From NCBI GenBank assembly GCA_023101725.1, contig JALJCO010010476.1, forward strand, positions 2,731,001 to 2,795,000: a stretch of DNA of 64,000 bases, written 5' to 3'. Within the stretch, counting starts at the first letter, position 1. Every line of letters begins with the position of its first letter. Source of the stretch: Atherinomorus stipes (taxonomy: Eukaryota; Chordata; Actinopteri; Atheriniformes; Atherinidae). The translations under genes were made by a program, and so were the position numbers. Below are positions 12,877-24,360 of the stretch, piece by piece. The notes under the pieces were generated by a model. That model made no database searches, had not been told where the DNA came from, and saw nothing but the letters and a program-made list of their open reading frames with translations.

Positions 12877-15800
12877 CTAGGTCTTTCCTGGTGGAATATT
12901 TGCTTTACGATGAGCCTGAACACAGCGCGGAGTGCAGAATGAATACTCCAAGTAGTGAAATGGGACCTTCCCGAGCAGAGATTCCCCACACGACCAGCAC
13001 CTCCTGTTGAAAAAAGAGACACACACACACACACATCAAAAGATGAAAATGACAGCTACTTCCAGCAAATTCTTCCAAAAACAAATCATTAAGGCTACAT
13101 TTACCCTACCAGGTCTTGATGCCCAGATCGGATTCGATGCCTAAATCCGATTTTTTAAATGTGTGGTTACACGTATTTTATAATGTGACCCATACCGGAT
13201 TTCTCGCGATTACACCATTGAAACACCCCGCATGCGTACCTAGTGTTTACAAAACTGTAGGCTACCCGTATCAAGCGCTTGCATAAAAACAGACAAGAGG
13301 ATATACCAGATGGATACAATGATGGGAAATAGATTACTGATCAACAATGTAAACAAAAAAAAAAAGCCACAAGATTTAGATATAATTAACAGTACCATGA
13401 GCTTCAATCGTCTGCTGTTGCTTTTTAAATAATGTCAAGAGCGAGCGCGCTGGTGATTTCTTTAATTGTGTGTCCTGATTAATAAATAAAGTTTTAGCTT
13501 CTGAAATCAGATTTTTAAACAGTTCTGATGGAGCTTGTTAATCTGGACGATGCTGCTTCATTCTGAACCAATATTTCACTGAACCTGGATGACGTGTCTG
13601 GAGATTAAAGAGTTTTGTGTGACATGCGTAACATGTAAATGCGCTTCCCTGTACAACATGAAGGAGATTGGACATCATTCACATGATTTGGTTGGAATTA
13701 ATCAGTGACTTCAGGTGTCACCTGCAGCGCCGTTATTGATACCTGCAATTGCAATTATTAATGTTGCATATGATGCCAGCGGGCATGAAGACGCACGGCT
13801 CTGTGGAGACTTCGTTCTGGTGACAGACTGTATTTCTGCTTACAGTCAGTGATCCCTGAGATTCAGACACGAATCTAACATGTTTCAGACCAGCCAAGTT
13901 ACATTAATACGTGGAGGCATATAAGGCTATATTTCCCATTTCATTTTAGAAACAGATTATTAAGATGGTTTGCAAGGTTGTGGAGTCCGTCTCCTGTAAA
14001 AGCACCTAAAAAATCTGAATGCCGGGGGGAGGGGAAGCTTTTAAAGAATCGTTGGAATGGTGGTATGTTTTTTTATTTTTCAAATACCGTCATTCCGACC
14101 ATAGAATGAAAAAAATGTCAGAATGCCAATTGCCATTTCAACAATTGGGGACCCATGTATGAGCGGAGGAATGTCGGAATGGCGATTGCCTCCCACACTT
14201 TCCTCCTCATCTCTCATTCGCTGTCGGGCCTCCATTCTCGCATTTAACTACTTCTCACATCTTAATAGTGCGCCAAAAATAAGCTAAATCGTCACAGATT
14301 TAATGACGTGTGGAACGCAATGTGTAAGAAGAACCGATCTGCCTGCTTACACTGCAGTCGCGTTGTCACATATCTGATTGATATCCGATTTATTTCCACA
14401 TATGAATGAGGCCTGTATCCGATCTCAACAGATCCGAATGCATGCGTCTTTTTCCTGTTTACATTGTCAAAAAGCAAATCTGATCTGAGTCACATAAGAG
14501 CAAAAAAATCGGAATTGGGTCACATTTCACTGACAGTGTAAACGAGGCCTAAGTTTCCTAATGTAAATAACCATGACAACAAAGCCCAACGTGAGGATGG
14601 CTGTTGGGGAACTTACGTGACATTAGAGAAGTTGACTTCTGTTGCAGCTACTTGTTGTGCAAACCTCCTCTCTGCTGCCAGAGCTCTCTATGGTCAAAAA
14701 GAAAAGAATTAACATCACCACACATTTCTTTGCCAAAGATCACCAATCAAATATAAATTTAGTCACTTTTTCACGATCTGTTAAAGCTGCAAACTTCCTC
14801 TTTTCTTCTGCCTCTGACTCTTGTTTCCTCTTTTCTTCCTTCTGCTCCTTTTCTCTCTGTTTTTTCTGAGCTCTTTGGGCCTTTTTCTTCTCCATCTTTT
14901 TGGATTCAATCTCAGCTGTCAGTGGGCCAGGGACCTTGAGTTGCACAACAGAAAACCACAAGTTCGTTCCTTGTGTGTAATAAAATGCAGACAGAAGTCA
15001 GACAGTTAGTTCTTACCTGTGCTTTGCTGTAGTCATATTTTTCAGGATTCTCACCCATATATTTACGAAACACGTTTCTGGTGTCTTTGTCAGGGGCGAC
15101 TATATACGGAGTATGGCCTTTGTTATCCCTGTAATGGGATATTGCAAAAATAATGTTAAGTTTAGATCAGCCTAACTACATTAACTTAAACTGCTGTAAA
15201 TAATCACAATGAAAATGGATCATGCAACTCTTTATACCTGCAGACTGGGTCTGCTCCTGCATCCAGGAGCAGTCTGATCACTTCCTTTTGTGCAGCTGCT
15301 GCAGCTACATGCAGCAAAGTGAACCCTGATGAGTCAATGGGCTTATTCAGGAGGGTCAGTGGACTTGGGACAGAGGAAGAGTTGCTCGCCGACTGTTCAC
15401 AGCTCTCAGGTGGCTGGAGAAGGCTACGGAGTGCATCTACATCTCCAACCTTGCAGGCTGTAAAGAGCGCATCCCTCATGCCATACTCCAATGATTCATC
15501 ATCAACATCTTTAAGACAAAGAATGAGTTTCTTGAAATTTTGCATTTTAAGCCTTTGAAATGAAAAAGAAATGACAAAACATACACATTACAACAACCAG
15601 AATTATATACATCTGTACTCACCGTCCACTTGCTTCTTGCTCTGCGGTTTCCTCTTATTATTTTTCATAGACTGTATCTTTTGTGTGGCGGCTTCTTCTT
15701 CTGCTGATGGTTTAGCCTCAGGCAGCTCTTCTTCTTTATCATCTGCTTCTACGTTACTTATTTCTGCTCCACATGGATATGGGATTTTGTTGCAAAGCTT

Positions 15801-18367
15801 CTTTTATATAAATAAGAATTTTAGGGGGCTTTACAGCCACCTGCATGCACAGCATACAAATGCACAGATCCAACCTACCCTCATTTTGGTTTTTGGCTTC
15901 TTTCTTTTTCCTCCTCCTTCTCTTGTGTCTGGAAGGATGAATTTCAGATTCTCTGAGGTCTAGGGTTCCTAAAGTAAGCTCTACCATCTCCAGCTGGATT
16001 TCCCCTCCTTCTTCATCTGAGCAGTCATGGTTTTCCTCTCCTACAGCCAGCAACAGATTTGTATCAAAGTAGGGCTGAATATTTATGCAGTTTAAAAGAC
16101 ATTTAAGTCTTTAAACCTACCTTTTTCTTGATCACTATTTGTTTCTACTGTAGGTTTGCTAGATTTCTTCCAAGCTTTCTTAGATGGACTTAAGACTGCA
16201 GATATATCTGTGTCTTTCCCTGCAGTGTGATAGTTTTGGTTACTTCATCTTATATATTTAAGGTTCAGAAAGAAGCAGACATGCTACTCTTCCAAACAAA
16301 AACTTCATCTTACCATACACTCGAACAGTAGAGAGCATCTCGTGCACCCTCTGCACCTCTCGAAATGTTGCTCGACGTGTGGCGAAGGGCAGTGTGCGGA
16401 TTCGAGGGTCTTTTTTGTCAAGAGTAGCTGCACGACCACTGAAAAAGATGGTCCTGTTGTAGCTGGGGGCTCGTACAAATATTGCAGAGGCCTTGCTCAA
16501 ATGTTCAGCCCAGGTTACCAGAAGGTCCTGAATGTCCTGCAAAAAGTCAAAAGAATTTTTAAGAAACTGCACATGGACAAAAAAAAACATAATTTACTTA
16601 AATTATTTACAGATTTTAAAGGGGAACACAATTTAAACAGAACCTGCTGTAGCCATTTCAATTCCCATTTAAGAAAAAGAGAAATCTTTTTCTTCTTTTA
16701 GTGAATATTTACTGTATGTAGCACCTCAGATCATCCACTGTGTAAAACAAGCCATTTCAGCTTCAGGAAACTACCCAGTGCTTACGTGGGATACTGCCTG
16801 TGCCTGATGGTTGTGGGGTAGCGTAAGCAGCTGATCACACACAGAAATGTGTGATAAACTGAGATCACTTCAACACAAAACTGGGGGAAAAAAATGAAGA
16901 TCGCATAAATATATAGGCAGTTCTGGTAAAAAGACAGCTGCTCTGACACAAACTCTAAAAAACTTCACCCCCATTTTTAATCCACTTTACTAGATTGGAT
17001 TGAATTATCTGGATTGTTTTGAGACATGTTTTCAGCATCAGCCTGACTTGGCTTTACTTCTATAAAGTTAAAATGATGAGCTGCTAAATGGACTGTAATC
17101 TTGCCTTAACAAGTGCTGCTTCATTGTATCTCCTCAGAGCAGCTCCTGCAGACTTTGGCGTGTGGCTGCGATTCTGAGAATCTCTGAGTCCTTGAGCAGT
17201 GCCTCTCTTTGCTCGCACTGTATACCGATGGAAGGTTTTGTGCTGAAGAACTTCTTTTCTAAAAACACAAATATATTGTGGTGACTTGTATATTGTGCTT
17301 TTAACTCTAGCTATGAAATGTGACTTGCAGGAAAACAAACCAACACTTACCCTTCAAAGACTGCACCAGCAAAGTGGCCCCCACCTGTCATGAGGATGAC
17401 CCACACAGTCTTTTTACTCACGGCCTTCAGAGATGATACTGCATCAGATTTGCCATCTGACTGCAATGTCACAACATGGAATGAGAATGAAAAAAACAAG
17501 TGATTACGAACAGATCCCAACCTGTACTGCACTGTTCCTACTTAGACTCACCTTTCCCTGCAGCACACAGCGGTAGACAGACAGAAATTCTCCTGCAGCG
17601 TTCTGGAAAACCGCCTTGCTGGAGAGCCGAGCAGAAAATGAATGGGATTCAACTGAGCTTTCATCATCAGTGCCAGTGACATTTCTGCTTGTCCCCCCGT
17701 TTTCACTATCCAAGTCCTCCTCCTCAGAATCTGACTCCGAGCCAGAGATACTTGACAGGTCTCCTATCAAGAGACAACAGAAATTGTGACAGTGCCCTGT
17801 TTCTTCTTGTTAAACTTGCAGCACGATACGCAGAACTCTGTTTTCCTCACCAGCTCCAGTCTTCCTCTCGAACTCTTCTGCTGTGAGGGGAGGCAATCCT
17901 GCCATCTTTTGTCTCAGGTTAAACCGATGCCAGTCGAGCTTATAGTGCTCCCTCTGCAAAACATAACACTTATTTGTATAGTGATGTTAAATCCAATAAC
18001 ACATCTTTTTTAAAAAATGGATCCAGAAGTGTTTAGAGCCATGTGCTCACCTGTTCCTCACGGTTAATAAAGGGACATTTGCAGGCTGAGCAGACCATCT
18101 TCTCTGACACCTCTCTAGGAAGGCTGCCCTCTCCCAGTCTGTCATCTTCTGGACTTTCATCTCCCAGACCTGTTTATAAAGCACCAGAGACTAGTTATTC
18201 TCTACATTAGTGTCAACAAGACATATCAGATGCAGTTCATACGTACAGTCTGCAGTTGCGTCAGTGTTTACAGCCTCCTTTAGGATGGGGTTCACCTCTC
18301 TCAATTGAAAAGTCTCTTCAACTGAGCACAAATCAAAAATTGAGCGGCAGACAGCACTAGTCGCCAT
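12877..18367 (-). CDS. ankzf1: ANKZF1/Vms1 tRNA-releasing factor of ribosome quality control, 15 coding exons
   Basis: Family role: cleaves peptidyl-tRNA on stalled 60S subunits and works with VCP/p97. Exons, 5' to 3' on the minus strand: 18367-18247, 18169-18051, 17953-17851, 17763-17552, 17460-17351, 17258-17105, 16536-16314, 16219-16121, 16040-15879, 15766-15623, 15508-15238, 15128-15017, 14934-14767, 14687-14617, 13003-12877; 731 codons, like human (about 726). Domains: C2H2 zinc finger (Cys67, Cys70, His83, His89); acidic Ser-rich stretch (~115-155); VLRF1 domain with the catalytic Gln244 in GTAQGLRD; Lys/Glu-rich linker; ankyrin repeats (~490-590); a coiled Lys/Glu-rich segment; a VCP-interacting motif fitting R-x5-AA-x2-R at 664-674, split over an exon junction; and a C-terminal Cys-rich segment (Cys692, 695, 713, 717) with [15 protein letters not shown]. 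The intron after exon 6 uses a GC donor. Confidence 0.95.
13092..14550. mobile_element. Non-autonomous DNA transposon (hAT-like) in the last ankzf1 intron
   Basis: The ends are imperfect inverted repeats: AGGCTACATTTACCCTACC at the left, and at the right a sequence that reads AGGCCTCGTTTACACTGTC on the other strand. Internal blocks of the ATCCGATTT / AAATCGGA type also recur in inverted order near both ends. There is no transposase ORF. I could not find a clean 8-bp target duplication, so the superfamily assignment is tentative. It lies wholly inside the intron between ankzf1 exons 14 and 15. Confidence 0.75.
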
Positions 18368-19127
18368 TGTTTCCTTATTGTTCTCCCTGTCCAGATGTCA
18401 GAAAAAAGAAAACCCTATTATAAACTGAATGGCGAAATCTAATCATTATCCACGCACATACACAATAATTAACTGCTTTTATTCAGTATCAACAACTCCG
18501 TCACTCTCATGCTGTGTAGAACACTAAAACCCCACTGTTACAATCCGGAAACAACACTTGAACCTACTTCTACAGTTTTTCTCAGTCGCTTTGGTGCATT
18601 TCTTACATCACTATTTACATTTGCACAACAGTTAGTGCGTTTCTCAGAACAATTAGTGCAAACAGCAAAACCTAGTGGATAAACTGCAAAAGCGTGTCAC
18701 TTGCTCAAAATGAATAGTTGATCCCTCAAAAGCAAGTCTTCAAGTCAATGAAACTGTCTGTGTCATCAAAATAAAAAGTACTGTCACCATTGAGTACAAA
18801 CAAGGTACTCAAATGGCTTAGTCACGTTTTCATTGTGATAGTCTGATCGATAAGTGTTCCTGAATACAAAAACTAAGATCTTGGAGACCTGAAAATGCCC
18901 AACAGTACTACACACTGGATGTACAGCCATTTGAAAACTACAGTAAAGTTACATGTTACTGTTTTTAGAAGGCAACTGAATACATGACAGAATACATCTG
19001 ATTCACATTTTACTTCACACGGTACGCTTTTTGTCATCTAACATATAGTAATTCATTCACAGCAATATGAAAAAACAGTCACTTCTTTAGAACAAACTTC
19101 AAGTATAAACCCTTGGGTAGAGTTGTG

Positions 19128-19542
19128 GACCACTGTAGGGATGTAACAACATGAAAATTTAATATCACGGTTATTGTGACCAAAATGAGCACGGTTATCA
19201 TTTTTATCGTGGTATGATAGAAATACTCCCCCAGCATCTTTAAAAATATCCAAAATGGGTCTAAATGTCTACTTTGTCCTTTTTAAAGGGGGACAAAATC
19301 TCAAGAGAAGTGTCCATGTGGGTGCCTTTGTTGCCTTCCACCATGTTTTCATAAATTAAACATTGAAAACTGGGACCGCTTCTGCTTTTCCAGCCAGTGA
19401 GCAGCATCACTGGGAGTTTTTCAAAGTGCAGTAATCAGTCACGGTTTTAACGATAATTAAAATTTGAAACGGTATTCTAATCGTTGGTAATTTTATCACG
19501 ATTAACCATTTTACCGGTAATCGTTACATCCCTAGACCACTG
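19128..19542. mobile_element. hAT-type MITE with 8-bp target duplication, nested in the larger transposon
   Basis: A 399-bp element (19136-19534) begins TAGGGATGTAAC and ends with GTTACATCCCTA, a 12-bp perfect terminal inverted repeat with weaker complementarity continuing inward. It is flanked by the perfect 8-bp direct repeat GACCACTG at 19128-19135 and 19535-19542. The 8-bp duplication is diagnostic for hAT. No transposase is encoded, so it was mobilised in trans. Confidence 0.92.
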
Positions 19543-19634
19543 TAAACAATATACTGCTGTAACAGTATGTGACAGTTAAAGTTCTGTCACTATGCCTCCA
19601 ACTGATCATCTGCCCTGGCTGCTTGACCACAGGT

Positions 19635-19705
19635 ATTACCCATGGGTGGTTAGTGTGCTTGACTCTCACCTGGAAGTCTGGGGATCAAACCCTGCCCAGG
19701 CCTCC
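19635..19705 (+). repeat. tRNA-Glu(CTC)-like relic
   Basis: The stretch holds an A-box-like TGGTTAGTGTG, a CTC in the anticodon-loop position followed by ACC, and a B-box-like GGGATCAAACCC with proper spacing. The acceptor stem does not pair convincingly, so it is more likely the head of a SINE or a tRNA pseudogene than a working tRNA gene. Confidence 0.4.
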
Positions 19706-21132
19706 ATTTGTCCTGCCACATACACATACATTTTACTGAACTAGATGTGACTGAACATACTATACCCACCTTCTCTGGGTTGTCTTGCAAACCCGCAGAG
19801 TAAAATGACAGTAATGCACAGTACACATGAAATACTACTGCATGTATTTCTGTACATTACAAGGTTTTGGATAACTGCACAATACTTTACAAACTTGTTT
19901 TCCCAATGAAATGTTTGGATTTGTGAATTCACAGTGGATCTCTGAACATTTGGCTGCATCCTGTGACCAGCCTCAGCCACTGTGAGGCCGTGATTGGCAC
20001 ATGGTCCACAACTGTAATTTATCTGGAATCTGCCTATATGTACATGGCCTCATCTTCCTCTTCCTCCCCACATATCCTCATCCCATCTTCCTTGATGCTG
20101 TCCTTCCATTTCATTACCCCAGTATTGTAGAAAAGGTACACACTGTGTCTTGCTTGGTTCATGCTTGCCAGTTGAGGATTGATGGGATTCAGAGTGACTG
20201 GAAAAATGTCTCATCATTGGTTACAACTGACGCTTCACCCATCTTCTAATCAATGAAAAGGATCAGCTGTGACCAAAAGTTTAATTTAGGACACATTCCA
20301 GGAAAAGAATAATAAATATACTGCATGTATAACATCTGCTTGACAGATTTTGATTACTAGTTTTCTCTTTTGCTTGTCATGACTCAAGCAATGAAATGAA
20401 GACTATTAGTTTTGTGGGGACTGACTATTCTGCTGTTGTTAGTATATCTAGTTTTGACTGTGGGACCAAAGCAAATGACAGTCATGAAATAACAGAGAAC
20501 TCCATCTACAGTAAGTAAATGCTACATGTCCAGAAGCATTTGCAATTTGATCAATGCAATGAGAAATGATACTTTGATGTGCACACATGACAAATTGCTG
20601 TGGAGTTTGAACTTACAGTTATGAAAATATGAAGTCTGTTGTGAGAATTGCACCCAAGTTACTGAGAAAAACTGTATTCCGTTTTTTATGCAGACGTAAG
20701 CTTGATGATGTAAACGGTGATTATCTGTCCTTTGAACAACACGTGTAGTGCTGACTGATAATAACTACATTTCCTTTTTTAAAAAAAAAAACACACACTC
20801 ACACATAGTTGTATCTATCTCTCAGCTACTTTCAAGGGCAACTTCAGTCAAAATAAGCTATACAACAAATTACATACCATAGCAGAGCGTAGAACAAGGT
20901 AGCTAAAAATGTTGCGTTTCCTCCTCCTATGGTTTCCTCACACAAACTACGGAAGCCCCAGCGTGTCAATAGACCAATGCTTGCAGACAACAACACACAG
21001 TTGAAATAATACTTTACTTCAAATTGTAAACATTTGCCTGAAAGAATACATCATCTAATGACTCACAGTTATCGAATAAAGTTTTTATTTTTTGTTCAAA
21101 TTGTGACTTTCATGGATCAGTCTAATATTTTG

Positions 21133-21198
<66 letters not shown>

Positions 21199-21219
21199 GT
21201 ATATATATAAATATATACC

Positions 21220-21610
21220 CTCAAATTAAAGAATGAAAAAAATCAGCTTTCAGTGAAATGAGATGAAATTGACAAAAGTAATGATAGATAAAATTCTATG
21301 AAAATCATGACATTGATTTTGAATTGTGGTTTGAAATAAATATTAAAAACAAACACACACAAAATAAAACAAGCAAACAAGCATGATGGGGCTCCGAAAC
21401 TAAAATTTTGTTGAGCAACACTTTGAGTTAATCACTGCAATCAGGTGTTTTCTGTAACGTTCAAAAAGACTTCTACACCTGTTGACAGGTATTTTGGTCC
21501 ACTGTTCATGGGAAAGGTGATCTGATGTGTTTAGGACAGTTTTGTTTGTTTTTTATTATTGTTTTTTTTTTTCCCAACTAGAATTCAAAAGCAATATTTC
21601 ATTTCATTCC
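21220..21610. mobile_element. Tc1/mariner-type MITE, copy A (ends degraded)
   Basis: The body matches the element at 33569-34076: both share AAAATCATGACATTGATTTTGAA, AAGCATGATGGGGCTCC, TGTTTTCTGTAACGT and CACCTGTTGACAGGTATTTT in order and orientation. The left end has been replaced by a TA/TG microsatellite (about 21138-21210). No transposase ORF is present. Confidence 0.75.
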
Positions 21611-21914
21611 TGCCAGCAGCCATCACCCTGAAGAACAAGACTGACTGATTAGTATAATACAGTATTGTTGCACTGTTAGTTTTTATACTTATTATTGCTA
21701 TGTTATAGTTGTGTTGTATATGTTTTATTGCTTGATGAAGAAAAAAAGAAGACAGACAGACACCCTATTACAACTTTGAATTTCCCTCCTGAAATGAAAA
21801 AGTACTTTTCATTTCATTTTATGTCATTCATTTAGTTTGACTTCTTATACTTTACACATGTTGAGGCATTTCTTTAATTTTGCACAAGGAATGAATATTA
21901 TACAATTTATTTTT

Positions 21915-22010
21915 CAGCTTTAAAATCAGTATTGATATCGGTTATTGGCCACATGAGTTTTAAAAAATCAGGATATCGCATATCGGCCAAAATTCAAATA
22001 TCGTGCATCC
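21915..22010. mobile_element. Fragment of a DNA transposon end
   Basis: The sequence around TATCGGTTATTGGCC and ATATCGTGCATCCC resembles a frequently seen terminal region of fish hAT-type elements. Only one end is visible, and it runs straight into a GATA array. The family assignment is from memory of the motif and is tentative. Confidence 0.35.
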
Positions 22011-22016
22011 CAGTAT

Positions 22017-22099
<83 letters not shown>

Positions 22100-22116
22100 C
22101 AATAGATAGATAGGTG

Positions 22117-22189
<73 letters not shown>
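22017..22189. repeat. (GATA)n microsatellite, about 173 bp
   Basis: About 43 GATA units with a short interruption near 22099-22116 (CAATAGATAG...GGTGGATAG). The Tyr-Leu-Ser-Ile ORF on the opposite strand is a repeat translation, not a gene. Confidence 0.97.
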
Positions 22190-22320
22190 TCTTGTACATG
22201 AAACATGCCGTACAAATAAACTAGTCTTGCCTTAACTTTCCTGTGATCACCCCATGACCATGAATTTTTGTCACATGATATCCCCGCCTAACATGAAATT
22301 TCAAGCTGACTTGATTATTT

Positions 22321-22512
22321 TCAGGGGTGCTCAAGTCTAGTCCTTGAGAGCTACTATCCTGCACAGTTTGGTTGCATCCCTTGTCCAACACACCTGCAGA
22401 GCTGAATGGCATGGGCATGAGGAGATTAACCATTTGATTCAGGTGTGTTGGAGAAAGTGTGCTCTAAAAATTGCAGGATAGTAGCTCTCGAGTACCGGAC
22501 TTGGGCATCCAT
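22321..22512. mobile_element. Palindromic hAT-type MITE
   Basis: The element starts CAGGGGTGCTCAAGTC and ends GGACTTGGGCATCC. Its two halves are imperfect inverted copies: the left CTACTATCCTGCA pairs with the right TGCAGGATAGTAG, and the left CCAACACACCTG pairs with the right CAGGTGTGTTGG. This arrangement is very common in teleost genomes as a non-autonomous hAT family. No ORF. Confidence 0.8.
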
Positions 22513-22522
22513 GTGTAGATAA

Positions 22523-22561
22523 TGACCCTCCCAGAACACCCTGATTGTTCTGGGAGGGTCA
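22523..22561. repeat. Perfect 16-bp stem inverted repeat
   Basis: TGACCCTCCCAGAACA (22523-22538) is followed by a 7-base spacer and its exact reverse complement (22546-22561). It lies just outside the palindromic MITE and would form a small hairpin. Function unknown. Confidence 0.9.
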
Positions 22562-23800
22562 TAATTCACTATTGTTACTTTAAGTTTGTACCATACATCA
22601 AAAATCTTTTTTTTTTTTTTATCACAAACAATATTTACAAAACATTGTCAATAATACATTGAAACCTCTATAAGCAATTAAATAAGTACCCCCTGACAAT
22701 AAAACATAGTAAAAAAACAAACAAACAAAAAAACACTTTTATCAAAAGATGTATGTTCTTTGTACTCTAAAAACATGCCTTTAATCTGGAAAACAGGCTC
22801 TAAATTATTGTTTTATTTGACTTCTTTTTGGATTGGTTAGCACAGGGATCAAAGCTTGTGTTGTTGACAGAGAAAGAAAGCATACACTACAACCTGTTTC
22901 AGATATAATTAGTATTTATCAGTAAGTTTCTCTGGCAGCCTGACCATTCAGTTCTTCACAGAAATGCATTTTATCCTGCTAAATAATTGGATTTTTTTTG
23001 CTCATCTTTTCTTGATTTTTTTTTTTTTTTTTTGTCATTATGCTTGAACATTGCAGGCATGGAGTGTGGATGAGAGTAGATGCCACAGATTACAAGAGCA
23101 AGTTTAACACAGGTGTACAACACTGCATGGCCTTTACCATTCAATAAAAATACCTGAATGGAATGTCCTCCAAATGAAGAAACCAATGTTACAGGTTGAC
23201 ACACACACACACACTCCACACACACACGCTTACCAGGCTTTTTACACATAGAAAGACCAATTATTTGTACATGCTGAGGAGGGGAAAAAAATCCATAATG
23301 AAAAAAAAGAACAAAATGAAACACTCCTGAAAAAAAAATTAAATGAAAACTTAATTCTTGCAACGGTGGTATAATAATTTGAAACCAACTTTACCATTTT
23401 TGCACCATTACGTCACAGCAGACGTAAATTGACAAAAGTGTTGAACGTTTTAAATGCGAATATTAGCTTTCTTCAATCAAAGTTAAAGTGGAGCATGTGG
23501 TCAGTACCGTTTGAAATGTTACCTCCAAAGGACACAGACTGTTTAATATGTTTAACCTTATCTATTGTAGTACTGAATCTGCAAGAATGACACTGTGAAA
23601 TGCTAACATATTCCCAATTTAGCTAGCGGTAAAAACTAGCATAAACCCGTTAAAGAACCATTTCTCAGTTTTCCTTTATAAGTGGCACCTTTATGATTAA
23701 AGGTTTTGTTAATCTACGTAAAATAAATTTGTAGTCAACGTGAGTATGATTACCACACAATTTCACCTCTATAAATGTTACTTGTTTTGGATTCAGAAGG

Positions 23801-23873
23801 GCCCGGATAGCTCAGTCGGTAGAGCATCAGACTTTTAATCTGAGGGTCCAGGGTTCAAGTCCCTGTTCGGGCG
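23801..23873 (+). tRNA. tRNA-Lys (anticodon TTT)
   Basis: The 73-base gene folds as a standard cloverleaf. The acceptor stem GCCCGGA pairs with TTCGGGC (one G-U pair), the D arm contains TAGCTCAGTCGG, the anticodon stem TCAGA/TCTGA encloses CTTTTAA with anticodon TTT, and the T arm CAGGG/CCCTG encloses TTCAAGT. The discriminator base is G, and CCA is not encoded, as expected in eukaryotes. Both internal promoter boxes are intact and a T5 run at 23878-23882 can end Pol III transcription. There is no intron. No SINE tail or target duplication is evident, so it looks like a real gene. Confidence 0.95.
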
Positions 23874-24246
23874 AATCTTTTTCCTTTTGTTTTCCACGAC
23901 CTAATTGACAATCTGAAATGACTTCCCCACGAGCTCATTGTCTTAGCAGCCCACCTTTCCGCGTGAACACGGGAAAAAGTGGTAACTTGTGTCACGTTTG
24001 TCTCAGTAATCCAAATCCATTCAAAATACAGCAATGTGAAAAACAAACACACAAACAAAAGAACAACATATTTAAACACAATTTCGATAGATTTATAATC
24101 AGATAATTAGAATGCCATCATGTAAAGGATGTAAAATAAATAATAAAAATTATTTGAATTGCAGGTTATAAAAATGGATATGAAATTTTAGTTTGAAAAT
24201 GCAGGGATTAAAAACTATGAAGTGCTTTCTTCTTTTATCCATTGTA

Positions 24247-24265
24247 TTACTATTATTATTATTAT

Positions 24266-24297
<32 letters not shown>

Positions 24298-24360
24298 TTA
24301 ATAATGATAATAATAGTAATAATATAATAAGAATAATGATAATAAGAATAATGTATTCCA
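24247..24360. repeat. Compound (TTA)n-(TAG)n-(ATA)n trinucleotide repeat
   Basis: About 20 bases of TTA repeats, about 30 bases of TAG repeats, then mixed AATA/GATAATA units. Apparent poly-Ser, poly-Thr and poly-Leu ORFs over it are translations of the repeat. Confidence 0.95.

Larger units (their letters stand above)
18573..20674 (-). mobile_element. Degenerate IS630/Tc1-mariner-type DNA transposon
   Basis: Terminal inverted repeats CAGTTTTTCTCAGTCGC (left) and its near-complement ending GAGAAAAACTG (right) are flanked by TA on both sides, as for this superfamily. The minus strand around 19980-19880 encodes a fragment, MAEAGHRMQPNVQRSTVNSQ, that resembles the helix-turn-helix region of fish IS630-like transposases. 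The reading frame is broken by stops and shifts, so the transposase is a pseudogene. The left end lies about 205 bases upstream of the ankzf1 start codon. A second element is nested inside. Confidence 0.75.

Noticed and set aside
15571..15963. 130-codon plus-strand ORF over ankzf1
   Set aside because: Antisense to ankzf1 exons 9 and 10, whose coding sense is clear. The Ser-rich run mirrors Glu-rich ankzf1 sequence.
22017..22189. Regular repeat array that might suggest CRISPR
   Set aside because: A 4-bp microsatellite without spacers in a eukaryotic genome.
21960..22199. 79-codon minus-strand ORF of repeated Tyr-Leu-Ser-Ile
   Set aside because: It is the GATA array read in frame and has no unique sequence.
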